Below, piece by piece: positions 1-7,477 of a stretch of 64,000 bases of DNA (the stretch's first letter is position 1; each line of letters starts with the position of its first letter). This stretch comes from Pseudomonadota bacterium (GTDB lineage: Bacteria > Chloroflexota > UBA6077 > JAJPHF01): contig JAJPHF010000144.1 of assembly GCA_021325365.1 (NCBI GenBank), forward strand, positions 1 to 64,000, in the 5' to 3' direction. The position numbers were made by a program, and so were the translations under genes. A model generated the notes under the pieces. The model was not told the DNA's origin. It saw nothing but the letters and a program-made list of their open reading frames with translations, and did no database searches.

Positions 1-155
1 CCCCGCCGGCCCGGCCCGCGGCAGGAGAGCCGGGGAGTATCGTACGGGGCAAACGATGCGACCTTCCGCGCCCGACCAGCACGCGCCAACCCGCGCCCGG
101 CCTAGCAGTTAACCACCCGGTCAAGGAGCATCGTTTGACCGTTCCTCGGATAAAC
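1..155 (+). repeat. Left copy of a 155-bp inverted repeat
   Basis: This stretch is the reverse complement of 6526-6680 with no gaps; by hand I count 13 mismatches in 155 positions (about 92% identity). It contains an internal perfect 10-bp inverted pair, caaacgatgc at 50-59 and gcatcgtttg at 128-137. The left end coincides with the window edge, so the repeat may extend further left. No transposase gene is associated. It may be a MITE-like or other dispersed intergenic repeat. Confidence 0.85.
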
Positions 156-401
156 CTATCCGCTCCCGCGTGCCTGGGCAGGCGGACCGCGTGCGCCGTC
201 CATCGCCCAACGCATACGTGGCGCCATCACACTGCCTCGCGCTCGCCGGCGCCCTCGCCTCGCCGACGCCCCGCCAGCACGTGGAGGACCACTCCATGCC
301 TGCGCCGGCGTGCGGCTTTGCGCTATGATCGGGCCGCGAGCCAGCGGCCGCGGCAGCGGGCCGGACCTGCTGCGCCCCAGCCACCGCCTTGTAGGACGAA
401 C

Positions 402-1553
402 ATGCTGAACGACTGGTGGATCGTCGACGCCGATGCGCACGTCAACCCCCCGACCCGCGTCTGGGACTACCTGGACGAGGAGTACCGGCCGCGACGCCCC
501 TACCCGGTAACGCTCACCGAGCACGACGCGAATCGCGGCCCGCTCAACAGCTTCTGGGTCGTGGACGGCCACACCATCCCGAACCCCATCGGCCCGGGCG
601 CCATCCCGGGTGGCGTGCCGCCCACCAGCGTCTACGCTCGCTCGAAGGTTGCCTACAGCGTGCCCAGCCAGGACCTCACCGATGCGGCAGCGCGCGTCGC
701 GGACCTCGACCGGCTTGGCATCGACGCGCAGGTGATCTTTCCCGGCGTGACGTTCGCCCAGATGACCCGCGATGCCCTGTTCGAGGCGGCGCTTTACCGC
801 TCCTACAACCGTTACATAGCCCAGGCGTGCCGCCCGGCCGCCGCGCGCCTGAAGTGGGCCGGACTCGTGCCGCTCCGTCACGTCCCATCGGCCATCGCGG
901 CGATCGAGGAGATCAAGGCGCTCGGCGGCACCGCACTGGTCATCTACGGGACGGCCGGCGAGCAAATGCTCGGCGCACGTCCGCTCGATCCGGTCTGGGA
1001 ATCGGCCGCGGTGGCGGGTTTGCCGATCTGCGTCCACGTCGGCCGCAGCTTCCCCGCCCTGGCCGACACCGTCGAAAGCGCCTTTGCCGCCACCGGCTTT
1101 AGCCTGACGCTCCCGATTCTCATGGCCTTCTTCAGTCTGATCGAGGGCGGCGTGCTCGACCGCTATCCGAGGCTGCGCTTCGCCTTTCTCGAGGCGGGCT
1201 CGCTCTGGGTCCCGTTCCTGGTCGATCGTCTGGATGAGTACTACCGCATCATGCGGATGAAAGGCCATCCGTGGACCTGGCGGCTGCCCGCCGACGAGCC
1301 ATCCGCCTACTTGCGCCGCGGCCAGCTCTACGTCACCCCGGAGGCCGACGACCGTTGGCTGCCCGACGTCGTCGAGCTTATCGGGGAAGACCACGTCATG
1401 TACTCGTCCGACATCCCGCACGTGGAGCTGCGCGACAACGCCGCGCTCGAGTTCCTGGAGCGCACCGACCTGGGCGAGCGCGTCAAGCGCAAGCTCCTGG
1501 GCGAGAACGCGGGCCGCTTCTACAACCTGGCCCTACCGCCGAGGGATGGCTGA
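402..1553 (+). CDS. Amidohydrolase family 2 (TIM-barrel metal-dependent hydrolase)
   Basis: The predicted protein has 383 residues. It opens with WIVDADAHVNPP, which carries the Asp-x-His metal-binding motif typical of the amidohydrolase_2 family (decarboxylases and hydrolases related to ACMSD). Further conserved elements are a mid-protein CVHVGRS histidine and a C-terminal SDIPHVE aspartate. The open frame extends upstream to 135, but the family signature begins at the ATG at 402, preceded by a modest GTAGGAC ribosome-binding site; the upstream frame overlaps the intergenic repeat and is unlikely to be translated. The stop overlaps the next gene's start (TGATG), so the two genes are probably translationally coupled. 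The substrate cannot be told from sequence. Cytosolic, since no signal peptide is visible. Confidence 0.85.
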   Translation: MLNDWWIVDADAHVNPPTRVWDYLDEEYRPRRPYPVTLTEHDANRGPLNSFWVVDGHTIPNPIGPGAIPGGVPPTSVYARSKVAYSVPSQDLTDAAARVADLDRLGIDAQVIFPGVTFAQMTRDALFEAALYRSYNRYIAQACRPAAARLKWAGLVPLRHVPSAIAAIEEIKALGGTALVIYGTAGEQMLGARPLDPVWESAAVAGLPICVHVGRSFPALADTVESAFAATGFSLTLPILMAFFSLIEGGVLDRYPRLRFAFLEAGSLWVPFLVDRLDEYYRIMRMKGHPWTWRLPADEPSAYLRRGQLYVTPEADDRWLPDVVELIGEDHVMYSSDIPHVELRDNAALEFLERTDLGERVKRKLLGENAGRFYNLALPPRDG

Positions 1554-2698
1554 TGCCTTGGGCCGATCGCACCCGCCAGCAGCGGCTCATCGTCTGCCGC
1601 TGGCCCAGTGCCCTGCTCTTGATCGCGCTGGCCGCCAGCCACGGGTCGTGTGCGCCTGTGCCGCCGCCGTCGAGTACGTCAGGCACGGCGGCGGGCCCCG
1701 CCGCCGTGGCCGGGCCGCCCACGCGCTACGAGGATCTCGCGCTTTACAGCGGCGCGGACCGCGACGCGGCCCTGCTCGCTGGCGCCCAGCGTGAGGGCAC
1801 AGTTACCTGGTACACCTCGCTCGCGGGCATCGGTCCCCAGGTCGTCGCGGACGCCTTCCAGCAGCGCTACGGCGTACCGGTGGACCTGTACCGCGCCGAC
1901 GATGCCAATCTCCTCAAGCGGTTCACCGAGGAGCAGCGCGCCGGGCGCTACGCCGCCGACGCGATCGAGACGACCGGCGCTGCCATCCAGGAGCTAGCTC
2001 GGGCCAACCAGATCATCCCGTTCTATACGGTCCACGCGGGCACCTACCCTGGCCGGGCGCTGCGCGGCGCCGGCACCGACCGGGTGCTCGGCATCGTGGA
2101 CCGCGAGTCCTATCAAGTCTTCGCCTACAACACGCGCCTCTTCAGCCGCGACGCCGCGCCGCGCACCTACCGCGACCTGGCGCGGCCCGACTTTCGCGGC
2201 AAGCTGGTTATGGCCGGCACGAGCACGGGCGTGAATCAGGTTGGAAATTGGCTGCTCAATGTGGGCGGCGACTTCGTCGAGCAGATGCAGCAGCAGCAAA
2301 TCCAGATCCAGAACGTCTCGGGCGCGGCCGTGCTCGGGCTGGTGGTGACCGGCGAGTTCCCCGCCTCGCCAACTACCTTCCGCGAGCACCACGTCGAGCT
2401 TCGCCAGAAGGATCCGGATGCCCCGGCCGACTACGTCCCGCTGGAGCCAGTCGTGACCAATGCCGGCACGATCGTCCTACCGGTTGGCGCGCCGCACCCG
2501 AACGCCGCGATCCTGTTCGCCGACTGGATCGTGGCGCCCGACGGAGGGCAGGCCGTCCTCGAACAATTGGGGCGCGGCAGCGCCGCGAAAGATCCCGGCT
2601 TCCAACGCTGGTATCCCGACGATCTGCCCCCCGACCGCCTGGAGGCTCAGTACGAGGACTGGCAGCGCCGCCTCTACCAGCTCGGCGGCCTCCGCTAA
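1553..2698 (+). CDS. ABC transporter extracellular solute-binding lipoprotein (family 1 / iron-type)
   Basis: The predicted 381-residue protein has an N-terminal hydrophobic stretch ending in ASHGSC, a lipobox, so it is probably a lipoprotein anchored outside the membrane. After an Ala/Pro/Ser-rich linker comes GTVTWYTSLAG, typical of the extracellular solute-binding family that includes Fe(III) and putrescine or small organic anion binders. The ATG at 1553 overlaps the stop of the amidohydrolase. No permease or ATPase gene is adjacent, so its transporter must be encoded elsewhere. Pairing with a hydrolase suggests uptake of that enzyme's substrate, which is inference. Confidence 0.8.
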   Translation: MPWADRTRQQRLIVCRWPSALLLIALAASHGSCAPVPPPSSTSGTAAGPAAVAGPPTRYEDLALYSGADRDAALLAGAQREGTVTWYTSLAGIGPQVVADAFQQRYGVPVDLYRADDANLLKRFTEEQRAGRYAADAIETTGAAIQELARANQIIPFYTVHAGTYPGRALRGAGTDRVLGIVDRESYQVFAYNTRLFSRDAAPRTYRDLARPDFRGKLVMAGTSTGVNQVGNWLLNVGGDFVEQMQQQQIQIQNVSGAAVLGLVVTGEFPASPTTFREHHVELRQKDPDAPADYVPLEPVVTNAGTIVLPVGAPHPNAAILFADWIVAPDGGQAVLEQLGRGSAAKDPGFQRWYPDDLPPDRLEAQYEDWQRRLYQLGGLR

Positions 2699-2757
2699 CC
2701 GACCCGCGCAGGCGAGATTCCCTGGAGCTACTGGCCATCTTCTGAGCGAGGGCGCGT

Positions 2758-3015
2758 ATGAGAGAACCAGAGTCTATGATCTCGAGCCTACAGTCTCGAG
2801 CTGATTTCATCGCCTTTGTGGACGCGCTGCGCCGCGATCTCGACGCGAACCCGGCTGCGTGGGAGAACCCGACCCTCGACAGCTATCTGGCGGCGGTAAG
2901 TGCTTGGACGACTGATATGGACGGCTTCTATAAAAATCAAGGACTACCCGTTCCCGAGGCTCCGAGCTGGCAGACTTTCGCGCATATCATGCTCGGCGCA
3001 ACCTTGTACGAGTAG
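2758..3015 (+). CDS. Small DUF7660-like protein
   Basis: The 85-residue protein contains the pattern NP..WEN..L..YL.A...W..DMDGFY.NQG, then PSW..FA and a C-terminal YE. This matches my memory of the DUF7660 family, small cytosolic proteins of unknown function. It starts at ATG 2758, after a purine-rich GAGCGAGGG; a second in-frame ATG at 2776 is possible. It lies about 60 bp after the lipoprotein gene on the same strand. The local GC content is somewhat lower than in its neighbours. The family call is from recall, not a search. Confidence 0.65.
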   Translation: MREPESMISSLQSRADFIAFVDALRRDLDANPAAWENPTLDSYLAAVSAWTTDMDGFYKNQGLPVPEAPSWQTFAHIMLGATLYE

Positions 3016-3033
3016 GCCCGCCCTACGCGGTGG

Positions 3034-3363
3034 TCAGCGCCGAACGGTGGTCACGCAGCCCGCGCAGCGGCCGCTCGCGTCCAGCGGCATCCCGCAGGTC
3101 GGGCAGTCCATCAGCTCGTCGTCCTCCGAGACGTCAGCCAGGTCGGCAATCGGCGTCAAGTCGGCGCTCGGCGCCTGGAGCGCCGCGAGGATGGCGTCCG
3201 CGCGGCGAGCGCTGTCCTCGGCACAGGCAGTGCAGACGTAGCGGTGGCCCTCGGGCAGCGGCGCGTGGCAGGCGGCGCAGTCAGTGCCAGCGTCCACGGC
3301 CGCCGCACCCTGTTGAAACGCATCGAGGTCGTCGGCCGCCACGGCCTTGCGAGTAGTCGCCAT
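3034..3363 (-). CDS. Zinc-ribbon protein of unknown function
   Basis: The protein has 109 residues if the ATG at 3363 (MATTRK) is used. It has two cysteine clusters: CAACH with CTAC in the N-terminal half, and CPTCG with CAGC near the C-terminus. Each is spaced like a zinc ribbon, with an acidic, helical-looking segment between them. The frame is open further upstream to 3624, but that part is GC-rich and overlaps a strong hairpin, so the shorter start is preferred. I do not recognise a family. It lies downstream of rpmE on the same strand, separated by a probable terminator. Confidence 0.6.
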   Translation of the reverse strand: MATTRKAVAADDLDAFQQGAAAVDAGTDCAACHAPLPEGHRYVCTACAEDSARRADAILAALQAPSADLTPIADLADVSEDDELMDCPTCGMPLDASGRCAGCVTTVRR

Positions 3364-3557
3364 AGAATGCTCCAGCGCCAGATTGGCGGTCCCGCCATGA
3401 CATGGCCGGCCACGCATGCGTGGAACGGACAAGGACATTGTAGGCCGGGCGAGCTGGGCGGGAGATGTCGGCTCAGGACTCTGTGACGTGGCTGTCGCGC
3501 GGCGGACCGCCGCGCGAGCCCACACTGCTCGCGGCCAGCGCCGGGCCATGAGTATAA

Positions 3558-3606
3558 GCAGGGACGGGGCCTGGCCAACCCTACGCTGGCCTGGCCCCGT
3601 CCCTGC
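3558..3606 (-). terminator. Large hairpin downstream of rpmE
   Basis: Arms at 3558-3577 and 3587-3606 pair over 20 positions with one T-T mismatch and a 9-nt loop. It lies about 40 bp after the rpmE stop on the minus strand, where a terminator of the ribosomal operon is expected. No U tract follows, so intrinsic termination is uncertain. Confidence 0.5.
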
Positions 3607-3645
3607 GGCGTATCCCCGGAGCACGCGTGCGCGTGGCGGCCGAGC

Positions 3646-3852
3646 TTAGCTCTTGGTCCGGTTCATGCGACGCATGAACTTCTCGACCTGACCTCCGGTA
3701 TCGACGAGCCGCTGCTCGCCCGTGAAGAACGGGTGGCATTTCGAGCAGATGTCGAGCCGTAGCTCGGGTCGCGTCGACCGCGTGGTCCAGCGATTGCCGC
3801 AGGCGCAGCGTACCGTCGCCTCAACGTATTCGGGATGGATGTTTGCTCGCAT
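3646..3852 (-). CDS. rpmE: 50S ribosomal protein L31 (zinc-binding type)
   Basis: The 68-residue protein begins [19 protein letters not shown] and contains CAC and CSKC cysteines. These are the four-cysteine (C+) zinc-binding form of L31; the HPFFTG motif is characteristic of the family. It sits at the end of an rplU-rpmA-rpmE arrangement on the minus strand, 81 bp after rpmA. The ribosome-binding site is weak. A zinc-binding L31 would normally be expressed under zinc sufficiency; no Zur box was identified by eye. Confidence 0.96.
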   Translation of the reverse strand: MRANIHPEYVEATVRCACGNRWTTRSTRPELRLDICSKCHPFFTGEQRLVDTGGQVEKFMRRMNRTKS

Positions 3853-3933
3853 CGTAAAGTCCAGTGACCTGGGCCGCCGGCTCGCGCGCGGTGCCCTGAA
3901 TTAAGACGGGAGCAGAGCGCCTGCTGGCGCCCC

Positions 3934-4206
3934 TTACTCCTCGCCACCTGCCATCGGCGCGTACACGCTAACGCGCTTCCGGACCCGTGTCGCGTTCTCG
4001 AACCTGACGTGTCCGTCGACCAGCGCGAACAGCGTGTGATCGCGCCCGCAGCCGACATTCACGCCGGGCTTGAGCGGCGTGCCGCGCTGGCGCACGATAA
4101 TGCTGCCGGCCCGGATGAACTGGCCATCGCCTACCTTTAGTCCGAGTCGTTGTCCGGGACTATCCCGCCCGTTGCGGGAGCTTCCCATGCCTTTCTTGTG
4201 AGCCAT
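3934..4206 (-). CDS. rpmA: 50S ribosomal protein L27
   Basis: The 90-residue protein begins [16 protein letters not shown], the conserved L27 N-terminus, which reaches the peptidyl-transferase centre. [10 protein letters not shown] and [13 protein letters not shown] follow as expected. There is no N-terminal cleavable extension of the Firmicutes type. It is preceded by a strong GAGGAG ribosome-binding site. It lies between rplU (upstream) and rpmE (downstream) on the minus strand. Confidence 0.97.
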   Translation of the reverse strand: MAHKKGMGSSRNGRDSPGQRLGLKVGDGQFIRAGSIIVRQRGTPLKPGVNVGCGRDHTLFALVDGHVRFENATRVRKRVSVYAPMAGGEE

Positions 4207-4299
4207 GCTGATCTCCTCGTCGTCCGCCCGGCGGCTCTCGGCTCGCGGCGCCGCCGCGCCCCAGTCCGTACCGGCCGACGGCTGGCTACTGATAGCGTA

Positions 4300-4611
4300 C
4301 TACCGGGCGATCTCCTTCACCAGTAGCCGCGTTAGCCGCTGCCGATGCCCCGTCTTGCGCCGGTAGCGCACCTTCCGCTTGTAGCGGAAGACGACGATCT
4401 TGTCGGCCTTGTCCTGGGAGACGACTTCGGCGACTACCCGCGCGCCGGCTACTAGGGGCCGGCCTACCTCGACCGCATCGCCGTCGCCCACAAGCAGCAC
4501 CCGCTCCAGCTCGACGGTCGCTCCGATCTCCGCGGGCAGCAGCTCCACCTGGAACGTCCCGCCCGGCTCGACCTTGTACTGTTTGCCGCCGGTCTCGACT
4601 ACTGCGTACAT
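4300..4611 (-). CDS. rplU: 50S ribosomal protein L21
   Basis: The 103-residue protein starts MYAVVETGGKQYKVEPG, the standard L21 opening. It continues with the LL..GD and R.GHRQ.LT elements that contact 23S rRNA. The frame is open upstream to 4758, but conservation begins at the ATG at 4611, preceded by AAGGAAG. It is the first gene of the ribosomal operon. A terminator-like hairpin after tRNA-Pro at 4732-4755 separates it from the tRNA, so its promoter should lie in 4612-4731; I could not pick it out. Confidence 0.97.
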   Translation of the reverse strand: MYAVVETGGKQYKVEPGGTFQVELLPAEIGATVELERVLLVGDGDAVEVGRPLVAGARVVAEVVSQDKADKIVVFRYKRKVRYRRKTGHRQRLTRLLVKEIAR

Positions 4612-4731
4612 CGCCCGCTTCCTTCGCATTCGCCCCGGCGCCACGGCCGAGCGGGGATACGCGGCGCCCTCGGGCGGACGCCACCGGTCGTGCGGCGTCC
4701 AGCCGACGACCGCAAAGCTCCATGGCAGCGA

Positions 4732-4755
4732 AAACCCGCTCCGACGAGCGGGTTT
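4732..4755 (-). terminator. Intrinsic terminator after tRNA-Pro
   Basis: A perfect 10-bp stem with a 4-nt loop (AAACCCGCTC at 4732-4741, GAGCGGGTTT at 4746-4755) is followed on the minus strand by a short T run. It starts 23 bases past the tRNA 3' end and precedes rplU, so it probably ends tRNA transcription. Confidence 0.75.
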
Positions 4756-4777
4756 CATCGGCCTATCCGGTCTCAGG

Positions 4778-4852
4778 TCGGGGCGCCCAGATTTGAACTG
4801 GGGACCTCAGCGTCCCGAACGCTGCGCGCTAACCAGGCTGCGCTACGCCCCG
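4778..4852 (-). tRNA. tRNA-Pro (anticodon CGG)
   Basis: Read on the minus strand, the sequence folds as a cloverleaf. The acceptor stem is CGGGGCG/CGCCCCG with discriminator A. The anticodon stem is CAGCG/CGCTG with loop TTCGGGA, giving anticodon CGG. The T arm is CCCAG-TTCAAAT-CTGGG. The 3' CCA is not encoded (the genome continues CCT). A terminator hairpin follows at 4732-4755. Confidence 0.95.
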
Positions 4853-5116
4853 CAGCAAACAACTCATTGTAGCAGAAGCCCGAAGCCGGCCGCAAACCGC
4901 TATAGCGCGCAGACGAATGAGCGAGAGCGCCGCCGGTTGCTTCTACTACCAGCCTAAGGCAGGTTTGCTCGCCGCGCCGCCGGGTTCCCCCTCGCTGACC
5001 GCGCCTGCTGAGGTAAACTTTCAATGTAGTCGCGCCCCCCTTTGACGGCCGGGCTGTCCCCGCTCGCGAGAGGCAGCGCGTCCCACACGGTTCGCTGCTG
5101 CCACCGGGGTGATCGC

Positions 5117-6120
5117 GTCCTCCGGATCCAACACATCCTGGCTGGCCGTCCGCTGGCGGGCACCAGCCGCGGGAGGCGGATTGGTCGCGGAAGCCGGCTA
5201 CTCGACGCACCTCCTCTACGTCGGCGACCCGCACGCGCCCGGCGCCGAGTCTCGCTGTGACGGCGGCCTGATGCTGCACCGCTGATGCCAGAGGATCAGC
5301 GCCTACCACCCCGGCGGCGTGTCCGAGGGCGAGGAGGGCAAGCTGCGCGACTTCAATGCCTCCGCCCCGCCGTTCGTCATGGACGAGATCGCCCTCCCCG
5401 CAATCGCTGCGGCGCAGCTCGTCGTCGTCCTGGGCGAAGAATGGCACACCGCCGAGGCCATGTGGCCCGTGTCCGACTTGCTGCACGCCGCCGGGTGCCG
5501 CGCGTCAGCGGTGCTGCTCAGGAGTGCCAATAACACCATGGGCTTTCCGCGCGTCGATTGGCCACGCCTCGCCCTTGCGACAACTATCACGACGGTCAGC
5601 CGCTACATGAAGCACGAGATGCAGACCTGCGGCGTCAATCCGCTCGTCATTCCCAACGGGATTCCGCGCCGGCTGCTACGACCGATCGTCGAGACGGATT
5701 GGAACTCGATCACGTTTGCCGAGTCCGGGCGGATTCCGCGCCGGCTGCTACGACCAATCGGCGAGACCCTGGTCGGTATCCTCAGGCGCAGCCTCCACAA
5801 GCCTACCGTGCTCGCCGGGGTTGCCCGGTGGGACCCTGCCAAGCGTTGGATAATGGCTGTCGAAACCGTTGCCCAACTCAAGGCGCGGGGCGGCGAGCCC
5901 GTACTCGCCGCCCGCGGCGGTAGGGAAGCACATGAGTCTGAGGTGCTCGACCATGCGCGGGGGCTTGGCCTGCACGTCGAAGACGTCGAGGTCCCCGAGC
6001 CATCCGTGATCGAATATGCCTGGGCGTTTCGCGACGCTGGCGACGCCGACGTTGTGAACCTCAAATCCGTCGTCCCCCTCGATTACCCGCGCCGGCTCTA
6101 CGCCGGCGCTGCCTCGGCGG
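5117..6120 (+). pseudogene. Decayed family 4-like glycosyltransferase
   Basis: Conserved glycosyltransferase segments can be followed in order but not in one frame. RIQHILAGRPLAGTS (frame of 5117) is followed, after a shift near 5170, by LVAEAGYSTHLLYVGDPHAP. An in-frame TGA at 5283-5285 comes next, where related proteins appear to have Trp (LHR-stop-CQRISAYHPGG). Then come EEWHTAEA, TTVSRYMKHEM, NPLVIPNGIP and VLAGVARWDPAKRW, the donor-domain hinge. Homology stops near 6120, before the EPFG nucleotide-sugar motif expected in the C-terminal domain. The 5319-6197 part remains open for 292 residues but lacks both ends. Most likely inactive. The family comparison is from recall. Confidence 0.75.
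5659..5766 (+). repeat. Two 36-bp direct repeats inside the glycosyltransferase remnant
   Basis: 5659-5694 and 5731-5766 match at 34 of 36 positions and are offset by 72 bp, so the duplication is in frame. Both encode the peptide IPRRLLRPI.ET. It follows the NPLVIPNGIP motif and lengthens the inter-domain linker. It looks like a local tandem duplication. Confidence 0.85.
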
Positions 6121-6205
6121 AGGTACCGGGCTTGCAGAGGCCGATGAGCCGGGCGCGGTGCTCGCCCCGCCTTTACAGCGGTTTACAGCCCGGCTGAGGA
6201 GGCGG

Positions 6206-6313
6206 CCGGCGCCGGGGCTGCGGCCAGTGGCGCTGGCCGTATGCCGCGCCTCACGCCCCCGCTGCACCGGCCCTCCCGGTGGCTCCGGCGCCGGGGCGGC
6301 GGCCAGTGGCGCT
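6206..6313 (+). repeat. Pair of 29-bp direct repeats; otherwise gene-free 6121-6525
   Basis: 6206-6234 and 6285-6313 are identical except for one base. They lie in a GC-rich, gene-free interval after the decayed glycosyltransferase. I see no credible coding sequence, RNA gene or promoter elsewhere in 6121-6525. Confidence 0.7.
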
Positions 6314-6525
6314 CGCAGTATTCTGCGCCACAGGCCGCGGCCGGCCACGTGAGCCGCCCCTGCGGGACGCTCGCTGCTCAACTTCCCGGCAAGTTGCTTT
6401 AAACGGCACACCGCGCGCTCCTCTCGTCGCAATCCGTAAGGCGTAGGCCGGCGCCGCCGTGTGCCGAGCGGGAGCGCGGTTCGGGCTACCGCTCGATCGG
6501 GTGCGCGCCACCATGCGACGGTGTA

Positions 6526-6680
6526 GTTTAGCCGAGGAACGGTCAAACGATGCTCCTTAACCGGATGGTTAACTGCTAGGCCGGGCGCGGGTCTGCGCGC
6601 GCTGGTCGGGCGCGGAAGGTCACATCGTTTACCCCGTACGATACTCCCCCGGGGGCCTGCCGCGGGCCGGGCCGGCGGGG
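6526..6680 (-). repeat. Right copy of the 155-bp inverted repeat
   Basis: This is the reverse complement of 1-155 with 13 mismatches. It keeps the internal inverted pair, caaacgatgc at 6544-6553 and the 8-bp core catcgttt at 6623-6630. The most divergent part is the ten bases around 6649-6656. Together the copies flank about 6.4 kb. Confidence 0.85.
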
Positions 6681-6872
6681 CGGCCCCGGGCCGGGCGCGG
6701 GCGGCGGGTGCGGGGGGAGGCGTGTACGGGCAGGGACGGCGACCACGTCGCGCGAGCTAGCGGGCGCTCTCCTGCGCGCCTCGCGGCCTTTCTACTGATA
6801 ATGCATTGGCGAGGGGCTATCGTCCGGCACCGAGGGGGCCGCGATCTGGTCGGGAGGGCGCCCAGCGGGCCT

Positions 6873-7093
6873 GCCCTCACCCTGGCCCTCTCCCATTGGG
6901 AGAGGAGGAAGGACGCGGGGCGGGCCCTCACCCCGACCTCTCTCAGGGGGCGAGGGGGAGGACGGACCTCACCCATCTGCCGGCCTCTCCTGAGGGAGAG
7001 GGGGAGGACGCCCTCACCCCGGCCCTCTCCCAGGGGGAGAGGGGGAGGGCGACCGCCCTCACGCAGGCCCTCTGGCAGGGGGAGAGGGGGAAG
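6873..7093. repeat. Cluster of five palindromic CCCTCACCC/CCCTCTCCC repeats
   Basis: Five imperfect copies of a unit of roughly 35-45 bases occur head to tail. Each has a CCCTCAC... lead followed by GGCCCTCTCCC, a short spacer and GGGAGAGGGGGAGG. Each unit can fold into a hairpin through the CCTCTC/GAGAGG arms. The same repeat family recurs at 37203-37303 between ilvN and ilvC. This is a dispersed intergenic palindrome of unknown function, REP-like in form. Confidence 0.85.
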
Positions 7094-7477
7094 GATGTCG
7101 CCTCACCGGATTCGATATGACGCTGGCCCGATTGGCCGACCGCGCAGGGCGCAGCAAGCGGCGCCGGAAACGCCGAGCGGCGATCGGGCAGGGCGCGGGA
7201 AGCTGCGCCCCTACGAGGTAAGGCATTAGGGAGCGGCGATCGTCCGGAGCGGGCGAGGGGCGGCAGCAGGGGGAGGGCGGGCAGCAGTGTCGCGGCGCCG
7301 GGAGCGGAGGTAGCGGGCAGCGCGACCGACCGTAAGCCCGGGCGGACGCGCCGACGCCCCGGGCGCCTGCTGGCTGCCGCGTCTCGGAATCGAGATGCCG
7401 TGGTACATCCCTTGCAGGCGCGGGCCGTGCGAGACTGGGTAACAAGCCGCGCGGTGGCGCGGCGGTGGAGGTGAGGG
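7094..7477. other. Gene-free interval
   Basis: This GC-rich interval lies between the palindrome cluster and the next gene. I see no supported coding region, RNA or clear promoter; the open frames on both strands lack recognisable protein character. The only clear signal is the GGAGGTGAG ribosome-binding site just before 7478. Confidence 0.5.

Noticed and set aside
1..6680. Composite transposon bounded by the inverted repeats
   Set aside because: No transposase is present, and the interior contains a ribosomal protein operon and a tRNA in normal arrangement.
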